This document shows positions 1 to 8,042 of a stretch of 12,250 nt of DNA, piece by piece. Source of the DNA: Isotricha intestinalis (Eukaryota; Ciliophora; Litostomatea; Vestibuliferida; Isotrichidae). The stretch covers positions 1-12,250 of the forward strand of contig JAJJLU010004505.1 in the NCBI GenBank assembly GCA_023807065.1, in the 5' to 3' direction. Position 1 is the first letter of the stretch; each line of letters begins with the position of its first letter. The notes below the pieces were generated by a model. The model was not told where the DNA came from. It searched no databases and worked only from the letters and a program-made list of their open reading frames with translations. The translations under genes were made by a program, and so were the position numbers.

Positions 1-615
1 ATGAAGCTAATCAATAATTCATTTTTCTATTTTTCTTTCATGAAATGCAGGAAAAGGAGATTGTACTTGGACTTCTGACATATAATAATTTAAGATAAAT
101 CATAACATTATTTTTAATCTTTTATTATTAAATATTGTTTTTTTATTTTCGATAATTATTTCTATTAAAAAATATTTTCCTTTTTTTTAAAATTTTTAAT
201 TTATTTGCAATCAAATAAATAGAAAAAATTAATATAATATATATCTTATCTAAATAAATCAATCTTAGATATCAGGGAATACTTATGTTTTCTCCAAAGT
301 TTTAGGTAAGGATTAGGTTTTTAATTATTCAAAATTAATTTTAAAAAAAATAGACTAATTAAAATTCAGAATATTTATTTTCATATCATAATGAAAATAT
401 AGAATTATTGTATTTCTTAATGATTTCCGATTTTTTTATGTTGAATTTGTTAATTTGTGTTTAATATCTTTATTTGTTTACTTAGGTTTTATTGTGAAAT
501 AATAGACTGTTAAAATTATTTTGAAATTTATTTAAAAAATTATATTTCTTAATATAATTATTATTTATTAATGTAATTAATAGCTAAAATTTTTATTTTA
601 TATTTAACATATTAG
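1..615. other. Spacer with no assignable gene; less AT-rich first ~80 bp
   Basis: Most of this stretch is spacer-like A/T sequence with stops in all frames. The first ~80 bp contain clearly more G and C than the rest. They could be the edge of a neighbouring gene: on the minus strand an ATG at 81 opens a 20-codon frame (MSEVQVQSPFPAFHERKIEK), and on the plus strand a pyrimidine-rich run ends in TGCAG at about 46-50, which resembles a splice acceptor. None of these readings has recognisable homology. A second slightly G/C-richer island lies at about 265-320. I see no tRNA, snRNA or other RNA fold that I can support. The right end is the 3' flank of the minus-strand Arf GAP gene. Confidence 0.4.
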
Positions 616-2220
616 TTAAATAAAATTAAAAGGATTATTATTTGAATTATTATTCTCAGTTTTATTCATATTATTTAGCGTCAAACCAGCAAAAGGATCA
701 GGTTTTTGTGTTTGTGGTTGAATATTATTCATTTGATTATTCATCATATTTTGACTATTCATCATATTTTGATTATTCATCATATTTTGATTATTCATCA
801 TATTTTGATTATTCATCATATTTTGATTATTCATTATATTATTTCCCATTATATTCATTTGATTATTTATCATTCCCATATTATTATTCATCATATTCAT
901 ATTATTCATATTATTCATTCCACCTTGTTGCATCATTTTTTGCATCATCATCATCATCATCATTTGTTGTTGAGGATTCATATTATTCATTCCCATATTA
1001 TTAAATATATTTCCCATATTCATCATCCCCATCATATTACTATTATTATTTTGAAATTGATTACTTTGATTTTGATTTTGAGAAAAATTTAATGAATTTA
1101 AAGCATTTTCCAATTGATTAATTTTCTGATCTTGATTTGGTTGTTGAGGGATTTGATTTTGAGGTTGTTGCATTAAATTTATCATTCCAGGCATATTATT
1201 ATTAATATTAGTATTTTGATTATTTGAAGGTGTTGTTGAAGTAAAATCAAAATTAAATGGATTATTATTATTTTGATTATTATTATTATTATTAATATTA
1301 TTATTATTTGTATTTGAAGTATTTGACCATATATTATCCCAACCTGTATTTAAGTTTTGACTTTGATTTATATTATTATTATTATTATTATTATTTGAAT
1401 CATTAAATTCAAAATCATCAATATTATCTTTTTTATCATTAGATTTCTTCTTTTTCTTTTTTTTATCTTTATTATCTTTTTCTTTTTTATCTTTTTTATC
1501 TTTTTTGTCTTGTTCTTTTTTTTCTACTTTTTTACTCTCAGTTGGTTTTTTAATAGAAATTTTTGAAATTTTTTTCTTTTCTTCATCTTTTATTTCTTCA
1601 TCTTTCTTTTTTTTATCTTTCTTATTTTTTTTACTTTCTTTTTCTTCTTCTTCTTCTTCTTCACTATCACTTTCAGAAGAAGAAGAAGAACTTTCATCTT
1701 TTTTTTTTTTCTTTTTTTTATTGTTTTTTGCTTCTTCGCTTTCACTATCACTGTCACTATCACTATCACTATCACTTTCATCTTTTTTTTTTTTACTTTT
1801 TTTCTTTTTATCTTCATTTACATCTTCATCATCATCATCATTTTTATTTTTTTTAGGTTTCTTATAATATCTTTTATCTTTATATTTACTAATTAAAAAT
1901 CTTTTTAATTCTTCTGAATTCTTAGAATCAGGTTTTCTATCAGAATTTTCTTTGAATTTTCCCATCCAAATTTTTTTTGCATTTTCATTTCCCATTTTAT
2001 CTAAAAAATCAATTTCTTTTTCTTTAAATATACTTACTCCAGTTCCTTTTACTTTATAATTTATTTCTCGAAGAAGACCTGCACAACGAGAACATACAAA
2101 TGTTCCGAAATCCATTGCTACATAGGTTGTTCCCTTTTCATCACAGTCGAAACATGTTTTATTTGGTGTTCGCTTTTTTATTTCTTCTAAACGTTTCGAT
2201 AAATCTTGAGGAGATGTCAT
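616..2220 (-). CDS. AGFG/HRB-type Arf GTPase-activating protein
   Basis: 534 residues, start ATG preceded by an A run, stop TAA. The first ~115 residues form an ArfGAP zinc-finger domain: C23-x2-C26-x16-C43-x2-C46, followed by R51 at the arginine-finger position (C-x4-R). The stretch CFDCDEKGTTYV and the later EIDFLDKMGNE..KKIWMGKF resemble the AGFG (HRB/RIP) subfamily more than other Arf GAPs. Such proteins stimulate GTP hydrolysis on Arf and act in clathrin-linked vesicle traffic. The tail is low complexity: Lys/Asp/Ser/Glu runs (about 118-265), then Asn/Gln/Met-rich sequence with a six-copy repeat. It carries NPF at 320-322, DPF at 508-510 and NPF at 529-531 near the C-terminus, plus WDNIW at 294-298. 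NPF binds EH domains and DPF binds AP-2 ear domains in known systems; that these work here is inference. It is divergent from the downstream ATPase gene. The domain call is firm and the subfamily call is good. Confidence 0.9.
   Translation of the reverse strand: MTSPQDLSKRLEEIKKRTPNKTCFDCDEKGTTYVAMDFGTFVCSRCAGLLREINYKVKGTGVSIFKEKEIDFLDKMGNENAKKIWMGKFKENSDRKPDSKNSEELKRFLISKYKDKRYYKKPKKNKNDDDDEDVNEDKKKKSKKKKDESDSDSDSDSDSESEEAKNNKKKKKKKDESSSSSSESDSEEEEEEEKESKKNKKDKKKKDEEIKDEEKKKISKISIKKPTESKKVEKKEQDKKDKKDKKEKDNKDKKKKKKKSNDKKDNIDDFEFNDSNNNNNNNNINQSQNLNTGWDNIWSNTSNTNNNNINNNNNNQNNNNPFNFDFTSTTPSNNQNTNINNNMPGMINLMQQPQNQIPQQPNQDQKINQLENALNSLNFSQNQNQSNQFQNNNSNMMGMMNMGNIFNNMGMNNMNPQQQMMMMMMMQKMMQQGGMNNMNNMNMMNNNMGMINNQMNIMGNNIMNNQNMMNNQNMMNNQNMMNNQNMMNSQNMMNNQMNNIQPQTQKPDPFAGLTLNNMNKTENNNSNNNPFNFI
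733..840 (-). repeat. Six tandem 18-bp units encoding QNMMNN
   Basis: Six direct 18-bp units lie head to tail inside the Arf GAP tail (unit ttgattattcatcatatt on the plus strand). They start at 733, 751, 769, 787, 805 and 823. Only the second (one T to C) and the sixth (one C to T) differ, each by one base. On the coding strand each unit gives a six-residue block of Gln, Asn and Met, roughly residues 461-496. The near identity implies recent expansion by slippage or unequal exchange. Confidence 0.9.
1430..1850 (-). repeat. Low-complexity Lys/Ser/Asp/Glu coding tract
   Basis: Simple-sequence coding stretch within the Arf GAP gene: poly-Lys blocks, a 6-bp Asp-Ser repeat (tcacta units around 1741-1778), poly-Ser/Glu near 1640-1690 and poly-Asp near 1820-1842. 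It gives a highly charged, presumably disordered linker after the ArfGAP domain. The Ser-Asp and Ser-Glu runs resemble casein-kinase-2-type acidic phosphorylation sites. The purine/pyrimidine asymmetry makes spurious open frames on the plus strand, which I do not treat as genes. Confidence 0.8.
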
Positions 2221-2912
2221 TTTTTTTTTATTTACTTTTTTTATTTTATATTTTTTGGATTTATTTAAAAATTTAAATTTTTTTTTGGGATTTTTTATAT
2301 TTTTTTATTTATATTTATGAATGATAGGATTATATTGAAAATTTAAATTATAATTTTATTTTAATATGGAAAAATTTAGTAATGAAAATATTTGAGGAAA
2401 AAAAATATATATTAAAGATATTTTGATGTTCAACAACTTTTAATTGAAGGAAATGAAAATCCAAAATTATTTCTTAAAACTGTTAAAATATAATATATTT
2501 TATAATAAGAATAAAAAAGTATAAAAATATTTGATGGATGAAAGATTAAAGAAAATTATAATTAAATCAAAAATAATAGAAACTGATTTAATCTTTAAAT
2601 ATACTATAAATTATAAAGATGATGGTAAAATAAAAAGAGTAAATCTAATAAAATTATTATGCTCAATATAAATTAATATAGATTAAAATAATTGTTTATT
2701 TCAAGAAATAACTATTTAAATTAAAGATTTAAGTTTTAGATTTATATTTTATAATGATAAGGATAATATAAATATTAAAATTTTTTTCATCAAAAAGGTC
2801 AAAACTTATAAATAAATCTCACATTTGTAATATTTTAAAAATTTTAAAATATTATAGTGATTAAAATAAAAATAAAAAAACAAAATAACATTAAAAAAAA
2901 TAAATAAAAATT
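2221..2912. other. Divergent intergenic region, possible decayed coding remnant
   Basis: This spacer separates the divergently transcribed Arf GAP and Ca2+-ATPase genes and must contain both promoters, but I see no defined promoter motif. The outer parts are almost pure A/T. The centre (about 2366-2815) looks partly coding on the plus strand: an ATG at 2366 opens nine codons, an overlapping frame at about 2416-2487 reads RYFDVQQLLIEGNENPKLFL and continues for four residues, and a frame from an ATG at 2534 runs about 45 codons before TAA and then continues with only TAA interruptions. No family is recognisable. It may be a frame-broken gene remnant or chance in AT-rich DNA. Confidence 0.4.
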
Positions 2913-5900
2913 ATGGAAATAGAGCATGTTGAAATCGCTGGAAAAAACCAAGAAAATAAAATAGAAGAAATATCTCTTCAACAGAACATAGAAAATCAGA
3001 ACCTTCAAAACGACATAAGTCAAAGTGGTTCATTTTTAATAAACGTTCATACATTAGAAGACTTAATGTCAGCATATAAAGAGAGAGGCTCAGATTATCG
3101 AGATTTACAATTAATATCAAAATTAGGAGGAATAGAAGAAATATTAAAAAAATTAAAAACATCATCTAAAACAGGAATATCATCAATAGAAGATAGAATA
3201 AATGATTTTGGTTCAAATAAAGTTTTTATTGAGCCAGTTCCTCCTTTTTGTTCTTATGTTTGGGAAGCATTGGAAGATTTAATGGTAAGAATATTAATCA
3301 TAGCTGCACTTGTTCAAATTATTTTAGGAGCAACTTTAGGAGAAGATCCAAGTAAAGATTGGATTGATGGTTTAAGCATAATATTTGCTATTTTAGTAGT
3401 TACTTTAGTAGGTTCTATTACTAATTATCAGAAAGAAACTAAATTTCATGAATTAAATGATATTCAAAATGAAGGAACTAAATATACAGTTATTAGAAAT
3501 GGAAATTCAATTAATTTATCTAGTGATGATTTATTAGTAGGTGATTTGATTCATATTATGATCGGTGATATTATGCCTGCTGATTTATTATTAGTTGATG
3601 GAAATGGAATTAAAATGGATGAAAGCTCTTTAACTGGTGAAAGTGAGAATTTAAATAAGGAAATATATGAAAAATGTATTGAGAAGAAAAATAAGAATAA
3701 AAAACCTCCTTCTCCACTTCTATTAAGTGGTACTAATTGTGTTGAAGGTACTGGAAGTGCTATTGTTATTGCTGTTGGTGATCATAGTCAAAAAGGTATT
3801 ATTAGAAGAACTGTTGATAATGCTCAAGAAAATAGTCAAACTCCTTTAGAACAAAAATTAGAAAATATTGCTGAAAAAATAGGTTATTTTGGAATGGGCG
3901 CTGGTGGAATTACATTAATTGCTTTATTTATTAGATTTGGAGTTGATTATGTTAATAATAATAAAGAATATAATGCTGAAAGTGGTTTACAATCTTTTTT
4001 AGGATCTTATCTTATGAATAATTTAGAAAAAAAATTTGATAAGAAAATTATGAGTATTGTTAATGCCAAGTTAACTAATCCTAAAAAGAAAATTAATAGA
4101 AATATTTTAGATATTATTATGCTTTGTGTTTCTATCATTGTTGTTGCAATTCCTGAAGGTTTACCTCTTGCTGTTACTTTAAGTTTGGCTTTTTCTATTA
4201 AGAAGTTAATGGATAAACAAAATTTAGTTAGGAAAATGCATGCTTGTGAAACTATGGGAGGAGCTAATTATATTTGTACTGATAAAACTGGTACTTTAAC
4301 TAAAAATGAAATGAATGTTTTTAAAGTATTAACCGCCAAAAATGAAATTATATTAAAGGAAACTTTAGATATTGAAAATGTAGGTAATTTAGAACATCCA
4401 GGACATTTAACAACAGAAAAAAAAATGAGAGAAGATCATATGAATTATTTTAAAAATGAATATTATTGGGATATATTAAAAATATCTATTGCATTGAATA
4501 TTGATGGAACAATTAATCAATTAGATAAACCTAATATAAACGGAGATACAGAAGAATGTGAAACTAAAAATAAAACAGATAATGCATTTATTGATTTTTT
4601 ATATAGATTTAAAACTCCTATAAATCCCGAAAGGAAAAAATATTTAAGTGATAAAAAATATTATAAACAAATTCCATTTGATTCTAAAAGAAAAAGAATG
4701 ACAACTTTTGTTTCAAATTCCAATTTCCCAACTCAATATCGTTTATTTACAAAAGGAGGAGCAGAAAATGTAAAAAATATATGTAAATATTATTTAGATC
4801 CTGATATAGGAGATAAAAGACAGTTAGGAGATCAACAATTAACATTAATAAAAGATAAAATAAATAAATTTAACAAGCAAATGTTACGTTCATTATATAT
4901 ATGTTATAAAGATATATCAAAAGAAGAATATGATGAAGCAGAAAATGAAAATTCTAACATAGATCAAAAAGAATTAGTATTTGTAGCTGTTGTAGGAATA
5001 AGAGATTCACTTAGAAATGGAGTAAAAGAAGCAGTTTTAAAATGTCAAAAAGCAAGAGTGAATGTAATAATGGTAACAGGAGATAATATTGTAACAGCAA
5101 CTGCAATAGCAAAAGATTGTAATATATTAGGTAATGAAGTTAATTTAGAAAATATGACACCAAATGATGTTGAAGAAGATCCAGATAATTCAAATATTCC
5201 AGAAAAGAGAGAAGAACATATTAAAAATATAATGAATAATAAACCAAAAGCAATAACAGGAAATACATTTTATATTGCAATTGGAGGTTTAATTTGTAAA
5301 ACTTGTGGTGAAGAAACTAATATATGTAAATGTCCAAAAACTCAAGCAGAAGCAGAACAAATATCAAAAAAAACAGGACAACCTAAAAGAGATATTAAAT
5401 GTGATACTATAAAAGATAAAATTAGATTTATTGAATTAACTAGAAATTTAAAAGTTATGGCAAGAAGTCAACCAATACATAAATATGCTTTAGTTCTTGG
5501 TTTAAGAGAATTAGAGAAAATCGTTGCTGTTACAGGAGATGGAACTAATGATGCGCCTGCTTTAAGTAAAAGTGATGTTGGTTTTGCTATGTTTGCTGGA
5601 ACTGATATTGCAAAAGAAGCAAGTGATATTATTATAATGGATAATAATTTTTCTTCTTTAGTTGTAGCTATAATTTATGGGAGAAATATTTATGATAATA
5701 TTAGAAAATTTCTTCAATTTCAATTAACTGTTAATTTCTGTGCTTGTTTACTTGTTTTTACTTGTGCTTGTATTGGTAATGAAACTCCTTTAACTACAAT
5801 TCAAATGTTATGGATAAATTTAATTATGGATTCTTTAGGTTCACTTGCTTTAGCAACGGAACCTCCTTATGAAGATTTATTAAATAGAAATCCAACAAAA

Positions 5901-6872
5901 AAAGATGAAAGTATAATAAATGGTAAAATGTGGAAACATATATTAATTCAATCATTATTTCAATTAGGATTATTATTATTTTTATATTTATATGCTCCTC
6001 ACTTTATTGAAGAAGATGATCCAGTTAGATTAGCAGAAAATTTAATAATTAAACAATGTTATGGTAAAATGCCAGGTCATACTCTTGGTCATCGTATAAT
6101 ATATGGCACAATTACAAAATGGGATAATTCTGATAAATTATTACCTGGAATGACAGAAATTGAATGTGGTGGTTATGCTGATAGACAAGATTTAAATGTT
6201 GCTTTTGATCATTTTGTTAATGTTAATGGTGCTTCAACTCATATGACTATAGTCTTTAATATATTTGTTATTTATACTTTATTTAATCAACTTAATTGCA
6301 GAGTTATTAATGACCAATTTAATATTTTTATTAGAATTGAAAAGAATTTTTTCTTTCCTTTAATTACTATTTGTGAATTAAGTTTACAAGTTATATTAAT
6401 TCAATTTGGAAAGGAAGCATTTAAAGTTACCGAAAGGGGTTTAACTTGGAATCAATGGGGGATTTGTATTGGATTTTCTGCTTTGACTTTTGTATTATGT
6501 GTAATTATTAAATTAATTCCTATAGATGAATTTATTCAAAGAATTTTAGATAAAGCTTCTAAAGATAATAAAGTTGCAAATATTGATGATTTAATTGGTG
6601 GAAATGGACTTTCTAATTCAGGAATGAAATTAATTGAAAAAAATGAAGTTAGTGTTTTTGAAAGAAAAAATAATAATAATAATAATTATAATCATATTAA
6701 TGATAATAGTAATCATATATTTGATGATAATCATGGAAAAATTAAAATAAATGGTGATATTAAAGGTCATAAAGAAAATTCTATTATTTCAAGAGGAAGA
6801 AGAAGAAGTAGTATGAGTAAAGGAGGAAGTTTAAGGCAAAAGAAAGCTGATGTTAATTTTACTCATCAATAA
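2913..6872 (+). CDS. Plasma-membrane-type Ca2+-transporting P-type ATPase (P2B, PMCA-like)
   Basis: 1319 residues, no intron needed. It pumps Ca2+ out of the cytosol using ATP. All core motifs are present: TGES (241-244) in the actuator domain, PEGL (414-417) in TM4, phosphorylated D457 in DKTGTLT, KGGAE (614-618) in the nucleotide-binding domain, TGDN (722-725) and TGDGTNDAP (874-882). Ten membrane spans are predicted near 116-143, 150-172, 323-347, 401-428, 936-954, 962-982, 1008-1029, 1111-1130, 1146-1168 and 1184-1205. TM6 reads NLIMDSLGSLALATEPP with N969 and D973, the Ca2+ ligands typical of PMCA rather than SERCA. Oddities are a Cys-rich insert (C795, C798, C805, C807) in the P domain and a one-residue-short FAMFAGT loop at 891-897. 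The Asn-rich C-tail ends with RGRRRSS (1294-1300), a PKA-like site; a regulatory role is inferred. The start follows an A-rich leader. Confidence 0.95.
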   Translation: MEIEHVEIAGKNQENKIEEISLQQNIENQNLQNDISQSGSFLINVHTLEDLMSAYKERGSDYRDLQLISKLGGIEEILKKLKTSSKTGISSIEDRINDFGSNKVFIEPVPPFCSYVWEALEDLMVRILIIAALVQIILGATLGEDPSKDWIDGLSIIFAILVVTLVGSITNYQKETKFHELNDIQNEGTKYTVIRNGNSINLSSDDLLVGDLIHIMIGDIMPADLLLVDGNGIKMDESSLTGESENLNKEIYEKCIEKKNKNKKPPSPLLLSGTNCVEGTGSAIVIAVGDHSQKGIIRRTVDNAQENSQTPLEQKLENIAEKIGYFGMGAGGITLIALFIRFGVDYVNNNKEYNAESGLQSFLGSYLMNNLEKKFDKKIMSIVNAKLTNPKKKINRNILDIIMLCVSIIVVAIPEGLPLAVTLSLAFSIKKLMDKQNLVRKMHACETMGGANYICTDKTGTLTKNEMNVFKVLTAKNEIILKETLDIENVGNLEHPGHLTTEKKMREDHMNYFKNEYYWDILKISIALNIDGTINQLDKPNINGDTEECETKNKTDNAFIDFLYRFKTPINPERKKYLSDKKYYKQIPFDSKRKRMTTFVSNSNFPTQYRLFTKGGAENVKNICKYYLDPDIGDKRQLGDQQLTLIKDKINKFNKQMLRSLYICYKDISKEEYDEAENENSNIDQKELVFVAVVGIRDSLRNGVKEAVLKCQKARVNVIMVTGDNIVTATAIAKDCNILGNEVNLENMTPNDVEEDPDNSNIPEKREEHIKNIMNNKPKAITGNTFYIAIGGLICKTCGEETNICKCPKTQAEAEQISKKTGQPKRDIKCDTIKDKIRFIELTRNLKVMARSQPIHKYALVLGLRELEKIVAVTGDGTNDAPALSKSDVGFAMFAGTDIAKEASDIIIMDNNFSSLVVAIIYGRNIYDNIRKFLQFQLTVNFCACLLVFTCACIGNETPLTTIQMLWINLIMDSLGSLALATEPPYEDLLNRNPTKKDESIINGKMWKHILIQSLFQLGLLLFLYLYAPHFIEEDDPVRLAENLIIKQCYGKMPGHTLGHRIIYGTITKWDNSDKLLPGMTEIECGGYADRQDLNVAFDHFVNVNGASTHMTIVFNIFVIYTLFNQLNCRVINDQFNIFIRIEKNFFFPLITICELSLQVILIQFGKEAFKVTERGLTWNQWGICIGFSALTFVLCVIIKLIPIDEFIQRILDKASKDNKVANIDDLIGGNGLSNSGMKLIEKNEVSVFERKNNNNNNYNHINDNSNHIFDDNHGKIKINGDIKGHKENSIISRGRRRSSMSKGGSLRQKKADVNFTHQ

Positions 6873-7286
6873 TTAATTTTTTTCAATAATTATTTTTGTT
6901 TTTTATCTTATCTTATATATATAATTTTAATATAAATATTAATGACACATTAAATTAATTATATTTTTATCTTTTAATACTATAATTCTTAGTTTTTTTA
7001 TTTTAATTTAATAATTATCAAAAAGAAATTCTCCTTCATCAAGTAAAGTATCTTTTTCATATATTCATTATAATCATTTTCTTCTTTAATTATATTAAAT
7101 TTTTTTTCTTTTTTTATATTTTTTATTTGATAATAATTTTGGAAATAAAAATTAAAATAATGAATTATTGAAATAATTATTCTTTAAAAAGAATATATAA
7201 ATCAAACTTTTGAATTTAATCATTTTTACATAACAATATTTAATTAAATCGCATAAAATAAAAAAAATTCAAAAAAACAAAAAAAA
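6873..7286. other. Intergenic spacer between ATPase and Rab genes
   Basis: This A/T spacer carries the 3' flank of the ATPase gene and the promoter of the Rab gene. The last ~40 bp are an A-rich leader leading into the start codon. No terminator, RNA gene or repeat is visible. On the minus strand, two overlapping frames around 7008-7110 look weakly coding (KEENDYNEYMKK in one frame, DTLLDEGEFLFDNY then TAA in another). They could be the 3' remnant of a frame-broken gene, or chance. Confidence 0.4.
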
Positions 7287-7937
7287 ATGATATCAACCAA
7301 CTACAAAATTGTAATAATTGGTGAAAGTAAATAAAAACATAAAAATATATATAAAAAACAAAAATAAAAAGGTATGGTAGGTAAAACATCTATCCTTCTT
7401 CGTTATATACAGGGTAAATTTATAAAAGTGGAAGAAAGAACAGTAAATACAAATTGTTTCAAAAAAATAGTTTCAATGAATAACATAACCTTTGAAATAA
7501 ATATATGGGATACAGCAGGAGAGGAAAAATATCATGCATTAACTCCAATATTTTATAGAGGAGCTGATGGAGCAGTAATAACATTTGATTGTACAAGAAA
7601 AGAAACTTTTGAAAAAGCAGAAGAATGGTTTAAAGAATTAAATGATTTTGCAGAAAATAATCCAACTATTATATTAGTTGGTAATAAAATGGATCTTCCT
7701 AATAAATGTGTTAGTAATAATGAAGGAAGAGAACTTGCTCAAAAATATAATGGTATTTATCTTGAAGTTAGTGCTTTAGATGGTACTAATATTGATGAAA
7801 TTTTTTCTATGCTTGCTTTAGAAATTTATCATAATAAAATGAAAAGAAATAAAAAATTAAAAGAGAAAAATCAAATTTTAGTTAATAATGATAAAGAGAA
7901 TTTAAAAGATGAAAAAAAAAAAAAGTGCTGTAAGTGA
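7287..7937 (+). CDS. Rab21-like small GTPase (two exons, 7287-7326 and 7372-7937)
   Basis: A Rab family GTPase for membrane traffic. Reading from the first in-frame ATG at 7372-7376 would lose half the P-loop. Joining an upstream 40-bp exon restores MISTNYKIVIIGES before MVGKTS, giving 201 residues with a complete P-loop (G12 to K18-T19). Other G-motifs are switch I T37, WDTAG (59-63), NKMD (118-121) and SAL (147-149). The switch II stretch KYHALTPIFYR resembles Rab21 (FHALGPIYYR), which acts in early endosome and integrin traffic elsewhere. The C-terminus KKKKCCK carries a double-Cys prenylation motif after a basic patch. The key oddity is E64 at the catalytic Gln position (DTAGEE instead of DTAGQE; codon GAG at 7521-7523), which may lower intrinsic GTP hydrolysis. 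The Rab assignment is firm; the Rab21 subtype is likely. Confidence 0.9.
7327..7371 (+). other. 45-bp GT-AG intron in the Rab gene (phase 1)
   Basis: The intron begins GTAAAT and ends AAAAAG. It is almost entirely A/T and has no pyrimidine tract. It splits the Ser codon of the P-loop (A before, GT after). Removing it joins GGT-GAA-A to GT-ATG-GTA-GGT-AAA and restores the conserved GESMVGKTS loop in frame, which is strong evidence that it is real. The intron contains an in-frame TAA, so unspliced RNA could not give the full protein. No other gene in the window needs an intron. Confidence 0.88.
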
Positions 7938-8042
7938 AAAAGGTTTTTTTGTTTTTTTTTATCAAAGAAAATAAATTTTCTTTAAAAAAATTTTTTTTTG
8001 TTTTTTTTAAATCTTACTATTCTATTTTTTTAATACTTAAAA

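Noticed and set aside
265..320. Slightly GC-richer island considered as an snRNA or tRNA
   Set aside because: No cloverleaf, Sm site, box C/D or other conserved snRNA sequence could be recognised.
642..1092. Open plus-strand frames rich in Tyr/Ser/Phe or His/Ile opposite the Arf GAP tail
   Set aside because: They are antisense shadows of the Asn/Met repeat; composition is purely repeat-derived and there is no recognisable domain.
1505..1867. Plus-strand Ser/Phe/Leu frames and a minus-strand out-of-frame Lys frame (1590-1817)
   Set aside because: They result from the Lys/Asp/Ser/Glu low-complexity coding tract of the Arf GAP read in other frames.
2911..3165. Minus-strand frame overlapping the start of the Ca2+ ATPase
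   Set aside because: Antisense to a well-supported gene and without protein-like motifs.
7926..7970. GTAAGT at the end of the Rab gene as a 5' splice site
   Set aside because: Reading through gives a normal prenylation end (CCK, then TGA). Splicing to nearby AG sites gives no better C-terminus.
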